DNA from: Planctomycetota bacterium
Lineage (GTDB): Bacteria > Planctomycetota > UBA1135 > GCA-002686595
Assembly: GCA_014237855.1 (NCBI GenBank)
Contig: JABACD010000013.1
Span: forward strand, 25,147 to 89,146
Direction of reading: 5' to 3'
DNA length: 64,000 nucleotides
Shown here piece by piece: positions 60,828 to 64,000 of the stretch. The first letter of the stretch is position 1; each line of letters starts with the position of its first letter. The notes below the pieces were generated by a model. That model was not told where the DNA came from and did not search any database. It saw only the letters and a program-made list of their open reading frames with translations. Made by a program: the position numbers and the translations under genes.

Positions 60828-62327
60828 ATGTCGATGAATCAAGACCGTGGTCTACCGACCGGATATCGGGTCCCCACCACCGACCAAGCACCGATCCCCT
60901 CGGGTAGTGTGGAGAATGGTGACAGTGGAAGTGCTCCGGTCGAGGTAAAGAATTTCGCCCTCATTCATGTGGGCTCGGATGAGGTCTATGGCCTCGAATA
61001 TGTCGCGGCCGCAATCAAGGACGCCGGTCATCAGATCCGCTGGTTCGATGGTGACGACCCTGGAGCCATCGCTGAAGTAATCGAGTGGGGACCGGAGTAC
61101 ATGTGCTTCTCCCCATTGACGACGTTCTTCCCTCCGTGCTTGGAGTTCAGCCGTAAGGTCAAGTCTCAGAGTCCCGAGATCACTTCGATCTTCGGGGGCC
61201 ATCATGTCACAGCAGCACCCGAGGCTTACGACATCGACGGCATCGACATCATCGTTTCGGGCCCTGTTTACGGCACGATCAACAAGGTCATCGAGAGCGC
61301 CACGAACGAGGTGTTCAAGGGCCACCCTGTGCCGATGGAACAGATGACTCCTTCCCGAAAGGAGTACTTCGAGGCAGTCCCGAGCATCGGCAACCGCCAC
61401 CGAAAGACGATCATGTCGCACTTCGGTTGTCCCTACAATTGCTCCTACTGCTCAATCTCTCGCCTGAGGACTGAGTACAGCTGGAACGAGTACCGCAAGT
61501 ACTGGCTCACTCGACGCCCGATTGAGGACATCATCGATGAAGCCAGAATCTTCAAGGACTTCCCCACGAAAGAGGTGGCTCTGGAAGATGACGACATGTT
61601 GTACGGCGACGAGATCGACGACTGGCTGCCCCAGTTCACGGCGGCCTGGAAGCGAGAGATCGGGCTACCCATCTTCGGTAACGTGACCCCCAAGACTGTG
61701 GTTCGCGTTTCCGACGAGACCCTGGATACGCTTGCCGAGCTGGTTGCCGTGGTCCAGATGGGAGTCCAGGCAGACCGCGACGAGACCCTGGCCCTCTTCA
61801 ACCGTCAGTTTCAGGACGAAGATCAGGTCGCGGAAGCCATCGCACGTCTCACGGCGCACGGCATACCCGTGAAGCTGGAGCTGATCGTCGGCAACCCAGT
61901 TGACGACCCGATTGGAGACGCGATCGACACGGTCAAGCTCGCCCAAAGGGTCAGTACAGCCAGCACCTTCGTCGTGGCCTTTCCGCTGATGCTCTACCCA
62001 GGCACAGCTCTCCACAAGTGGTGCGTCGAGAAAGGCGTGGAGATGAGGGATGACTGCACGTACGAGTTCTACGGCGGAACCGGTTCGATTCTGTTCGACG
62101 ACAACACCCAGAGGAGGCTGACGAACATCACCAAGATGGCGGCATTCTTCGTGAAGTATCAGGTAGATGAGCGCTGGATGCGTGCTCTCATTGAGATGGA
62201 CATCAATGACTCTGCTGCGGAGAAACTCGGTGAGACTATCTTCTACGAGAGCCTCAGGTTCCGTTTGGGTGAACAGGTCGAGGATCAGTTCGAGGACATC
62301 CTCTCGGGTGTCAAGATGCGCTACTAG
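60828..62327 (+). CDS. B12-binding domain radical SAM protein
   Basis: 499 residues. A disordered 40-residue N-terminus leads to a Rossmann-like cobalamin-binding-type domain (about 42-165: FALIHVGSDEVYGLEYVAAA, EYMCFSPLTTFFPPCLEFSR, TSIFGGHHVTAAPEAYDIDG). A radical SAM domain follows with CPYNCSYC (the CxxxCxxC iron-sulfur motif, about residues 204-211). The His of DxHxxG is not seen, so cobalamin, if bound, may be base-off. Such enzymes methylate or rearrange unactivated carbons in lipids, peptides or cofactors; the substrate here cannot be told. Start at 60828 or at a second ATG two codons later. Confidence 0.88.
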   Translation: MSMNQDRGLPTGYRVPTTDQAPIPSGSVENGDSGSAPVEVKNFALIHVGSDEVYGLEYVAAAIKDAGHQIRWFDGDDPGAIAEVIEWGPEYMCFSPLTTFFPPCLEFSRKVKSQSPEITSIFGGHHVTAAPEAYDIDGIDIIVSGPVYGTINKVIESATNEVFKGHPVPMEQMTPSRKEYFEAVPSIGNRHRKTIMSHFGCPYNCSYCSISRLRTEYSWNEYRKYWLTRRPIEDIIDEARIFKDFPTKEVALEDDDMLYGDEIDDWLPQFTAAWKREIGLPIFGNVTPKTVVRVSDETLDTLAELVAVVQMGVQADRDETLALFNRQFQDEDQVAEAIARLTAHGIPVKLELIVGNPVDDPIGDAIDTVKLAQRVSTASTFVVAFPLMLYPGTALHKWCVEKGVEMRDDCTYEFYGGTGSILFDDNTQRRLTNITKMAAFFVKYQVDERWMRALIEMDINDSAAEKLGETIFYESLRFRLGEQVEDQFEDILSGVKMRY

Positions 62328-62337
62328 CCACCCGAGC

Positions 62338-62763
62338 TCAAGCTGAGTTCGTGATCGCCAGCAGAGCGGCCCGCGCTACAGCGAGGGGCGCATCCCGCCC
62401 TTCCATCTGGAGTGCGGGGTTGACCCCCTCCTTCGTCTCGCCCTCGGGAGTGAACGCAGCATAGTAGGTCTTTTCTCCGCCCTCGAGGGAGCCCGACCAG
62501 AGCCGAAAAGACCAACCATGCTTGCGCATGGCCTCAACCACGTCTCGCATTGCGCCCCATTCGGTTGCGTAGCGTTTCACCGAGGTGCGCTCGTAGGTGC
62601 GACCATCTCTCTCGCCCTTGACCCAAGGGTACCGGGGGTCGAGTCGCCTGTCCGGTACGCGGAAGGGGTCGGCCTCCCAGACCACGGGCAGGTCCTCGAC
62701 CCTCTCTGCAACCAGAGCATCGAGCTCCCGAGCCTTCAGCATCATCAACTCATCACGGGTCAC
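62338..62763 (-). CDS. phage ABA-sandwich (BC1872-like) domain protein
   Basis: 141 residues. Start GTG at 62763, supported by GGAGG 7 bases upstream. The layout ELDALVAERV near the N-terminus, WGAMRDVVEAMRKHGWSFRL in the middle, a short strand pair (KTYYAAFTPEG) and a C-terminal APLAVARAALLAI helix is that of the small ABA-sandwich domain found in phage and prophage genes of unknown function. No other phage gene is near, so it is probably an isolated acquisition. Convergent with the radical SAM gene. Confidence 0.65.
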   Translation of the reverse strand: MTRDELMMLKARELDALVAERVEDLPVVWEADPFRVPDRRLDPRYPWVKGERDGRTYERTSVKRYATEWGAMRDVVEAMRKHGWSFRLWSGSLEGGEKTYYAAFTPEGETKEGVNPALQMEGRDAPLAVARAALLAITNSA

Positions 62764-62899
62764 TCACGACCTCCGCTCCGGACTCGATGCCTGTGGGCCA
62801 TCCCTGACCATCGAGAGTCTTGTTGAACTCCAGCCGCATTCCAGATGGCACTGTACCTGAAGTGATCTTCTCGCGTGTGGAGTTGGAGACTCATGTTCG

Positions 62900-64000
62900 C
62901 TAGCTCCCCCAGATCAGGTATTGGTTCGGAACGAGGCCGTTCCACAGAGAGAAGCCATCGTAGAGAACCAAAGCACAGGCCACTCCCAGCGAGGCAACTC
63001 CTCTCCAGCGCGGGGGCAGCAAGAGGATCCAGCCAACGGCCACGAGTGTCCCAAGAGCTGGCAGCATCGGAAAGAAGAACCTCCCGGCGGCAAAGCCACG
63101 AACGACCATCGCCAGAAGCTGAGAGGTAACACCTATCCAGCACATCACAAGCACCGCCCGGCTGCCGCCCGCTGAACTCCTGACCAGGACCGCGAGGCTT
63201 CCAAGTAACCCCAGGACGAGAAAGCAGATGAGGGCCGCCACCTGGACCGCAGGAAGATCTCTCGAGTACCAGTTGAAGGTGCCGCCCAGGGTCCGGGCAC
63301 CCTCTCCCCAGAAGTCACTGGAGAAGACCCAGGCAAGATGCGTCTCCAGCTGGGGGAGGCTGACGGGAACGCCCAGGCCGTCAAGACTGTCGCGAGCCTC
63401 TGGAGCCGCTCCAGCGGTCACCCAAGAAATCAGCGCTCCAATCGTGATCGCGAACGAGATGAGCCCTAGTGACCAGCCCGCGAGGGCACCCTTCTTCTTG
63501 CCCAGAACCCATGCAGCAGCAAAGCACAGGGGGCCAGCCAGCCCTGCAGCAGTCGCCTTGCTCGCCATGGCGATGCCCGTACAACCGATAATTGCCAGGA
63601 CCAGAGGCAGGCTACCACCCCGAGCCAGGCAAGCGCTGATCAACCAAAGAGCCGCCGCAACGAAGACCTTTACAAGTACATCGTTGCTCACCACAGCAGC
63701 CTGACGCGCGTGCATGGGAAGCCACGCAACGATGAGCATCGCGACCAGAGGAACCCAACCATCACTCTGAACATGGCTCGCAAGAGCGTAGGTGAACAAC
63801 AACACCGCCAGATATGAAAGGAAGGAGAGAAACCTCACAAACCCCAGCTCCTGATCGATGCCTTCCAATTCGAAGAGTCGGATCCCAGCAGCACTGATCT
63901 TGTAGTACAGCGGTGGCTGCTGGGCCTCGGAGTGGTTTGCTACGAAGTGGTCCAGGTCAAACGCACCGTGCTCCCAACCGGAGAAGTCGACTCTCTCCCA
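62900..64000 (-). CDS. GT39-like polyprenyl-sugar membrane glycosyltransferase (5' end cut by window edge)
   Basis: The frame is open from the right edge to the stop at 62900, 366 codons, so the N-terminus is outside the window. The beginning of the visible part has HSEAQQPPLYYKISAAG, the QPPLYY motif of PMT/ArnT-type (GT39-like) transferases, followed by about nine membrane segments and small extracytoplasmic loops. These enzymes move a sugar from polyprenyl phosphate to a protein or lipid acceptor on the outer face of the inner membrane. A TTG at 63868 is not the true start, since homology continues upstream of it. It forms part of the surface-glycan region. Confidence 0.78.
   Translation of the reverse strand, partial: WERVDFSGWEHGAFDLDHFVANHSEAQQPPLYYKISAAGIRLFELEGIDQELGFVRFLSFLSYLAVLLFTYALASHVQSDGWVPLVAMLIVAWLPMHARQAAVVSNDVLVKVFVAAALWLISACLARGGSLPLVLAIIGCTGIAMASKATAAGLAGPLCFAAAWVLGKKKGALAGWSLGLISFAITIGALISWVTAGAAPEARDSLDGLGVPVSLPQLETHLAWVFSSDFWGEGARTLGGTFNWYSRDLPAVQVAALICFLVLGLLGSLAVLVRSSAGGSRAVLVMCWIGVTSQLLAMVVRGFAAGRFFFPMLPALGTLVAVGWILLLPPRWRGVASLGVACALVLYDGFSLWNGLVPNQYLIWGS

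Overview
The window looks like a chromosomal segment of a flagellated Gram-negative-type bacterium, most likely a planctomycete or close relative. The reasons are the G+C-rich coding, P- and L-ring genes for a two-membrane envelope, predicted outer-membrane and secreted proteins, and a secreted FG-GAP protein ending in the Cys/Gly-rich GDGSGNPCPC-type tail that I associate with planctomycetes. The lineage is inferred; no rRNA gene is present.

Layout. 1-14024: flagellar rod/hook/ring genes on the minus strand in two transcription units, fliK-flgD-flgE (closed by a strong terminator) and flgF-flgG-flgA-flgH-flgI-flgJ-flgN-flgK-flgL plus a small unknown gene and a GNAT acetyltransferase cut by the window edge. 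Each unit has a near-consensus sigma-54 -24/-12 element whose predicted start site is only 1-2 nt before the start codon. 14466-18164: a secreted beta-propeller/di-heme cytochrome and rpiA. 18295-23301: feoAB with a palindromic operator-like site, then convergently a dsbD-like gene with an in-frame TGA exactly at the first Cys of its C-terminal thioredoxin motif and a hairpin at SECIS distance. I read it as a selenoprotein. 24344-36610: housekeeping genes, all minus: nrdJ, murJ, a YqeY-like gene, gyrA, an eIF2B-like gene, an M48 protease, dapF, rnhC. 36834-41017: cystathionine beta-synthase, cstA and an outer-membrane protein on plus. 41039-46575: a minus block with DUF72, a DUF374 acyltransferase and two large unknown exported proteins.

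47075-50796: a membrane-anchored cyclophilin, then parB (no parA beside it) with two parS sites, one forming the core of a 38-bp perfect palindrome that is also the parB terminator, then a membrane protein and a metallophosphoesterase. 51228-54869: the FG-GAP protein and an HPr-domain fusion. 55167-64000: a surface-glycan region with two overlapping GT2 genes, an FAD oxidoreductase, a GT87 protein, a B12-binding radical SAM protein, a small phage-type ABA-sandwich protein and a GT39-like membrane protein cut by the right edge.

The most interesting items are the predicted selenocysteine DsbD with duplicated N-terminal redox domains, the paired leaderless sigma-54 flagellar promoters, and the parS-in-terminator arrangement. 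No tRNA, rRNA, insertion sequence or CRISPR array was seen.
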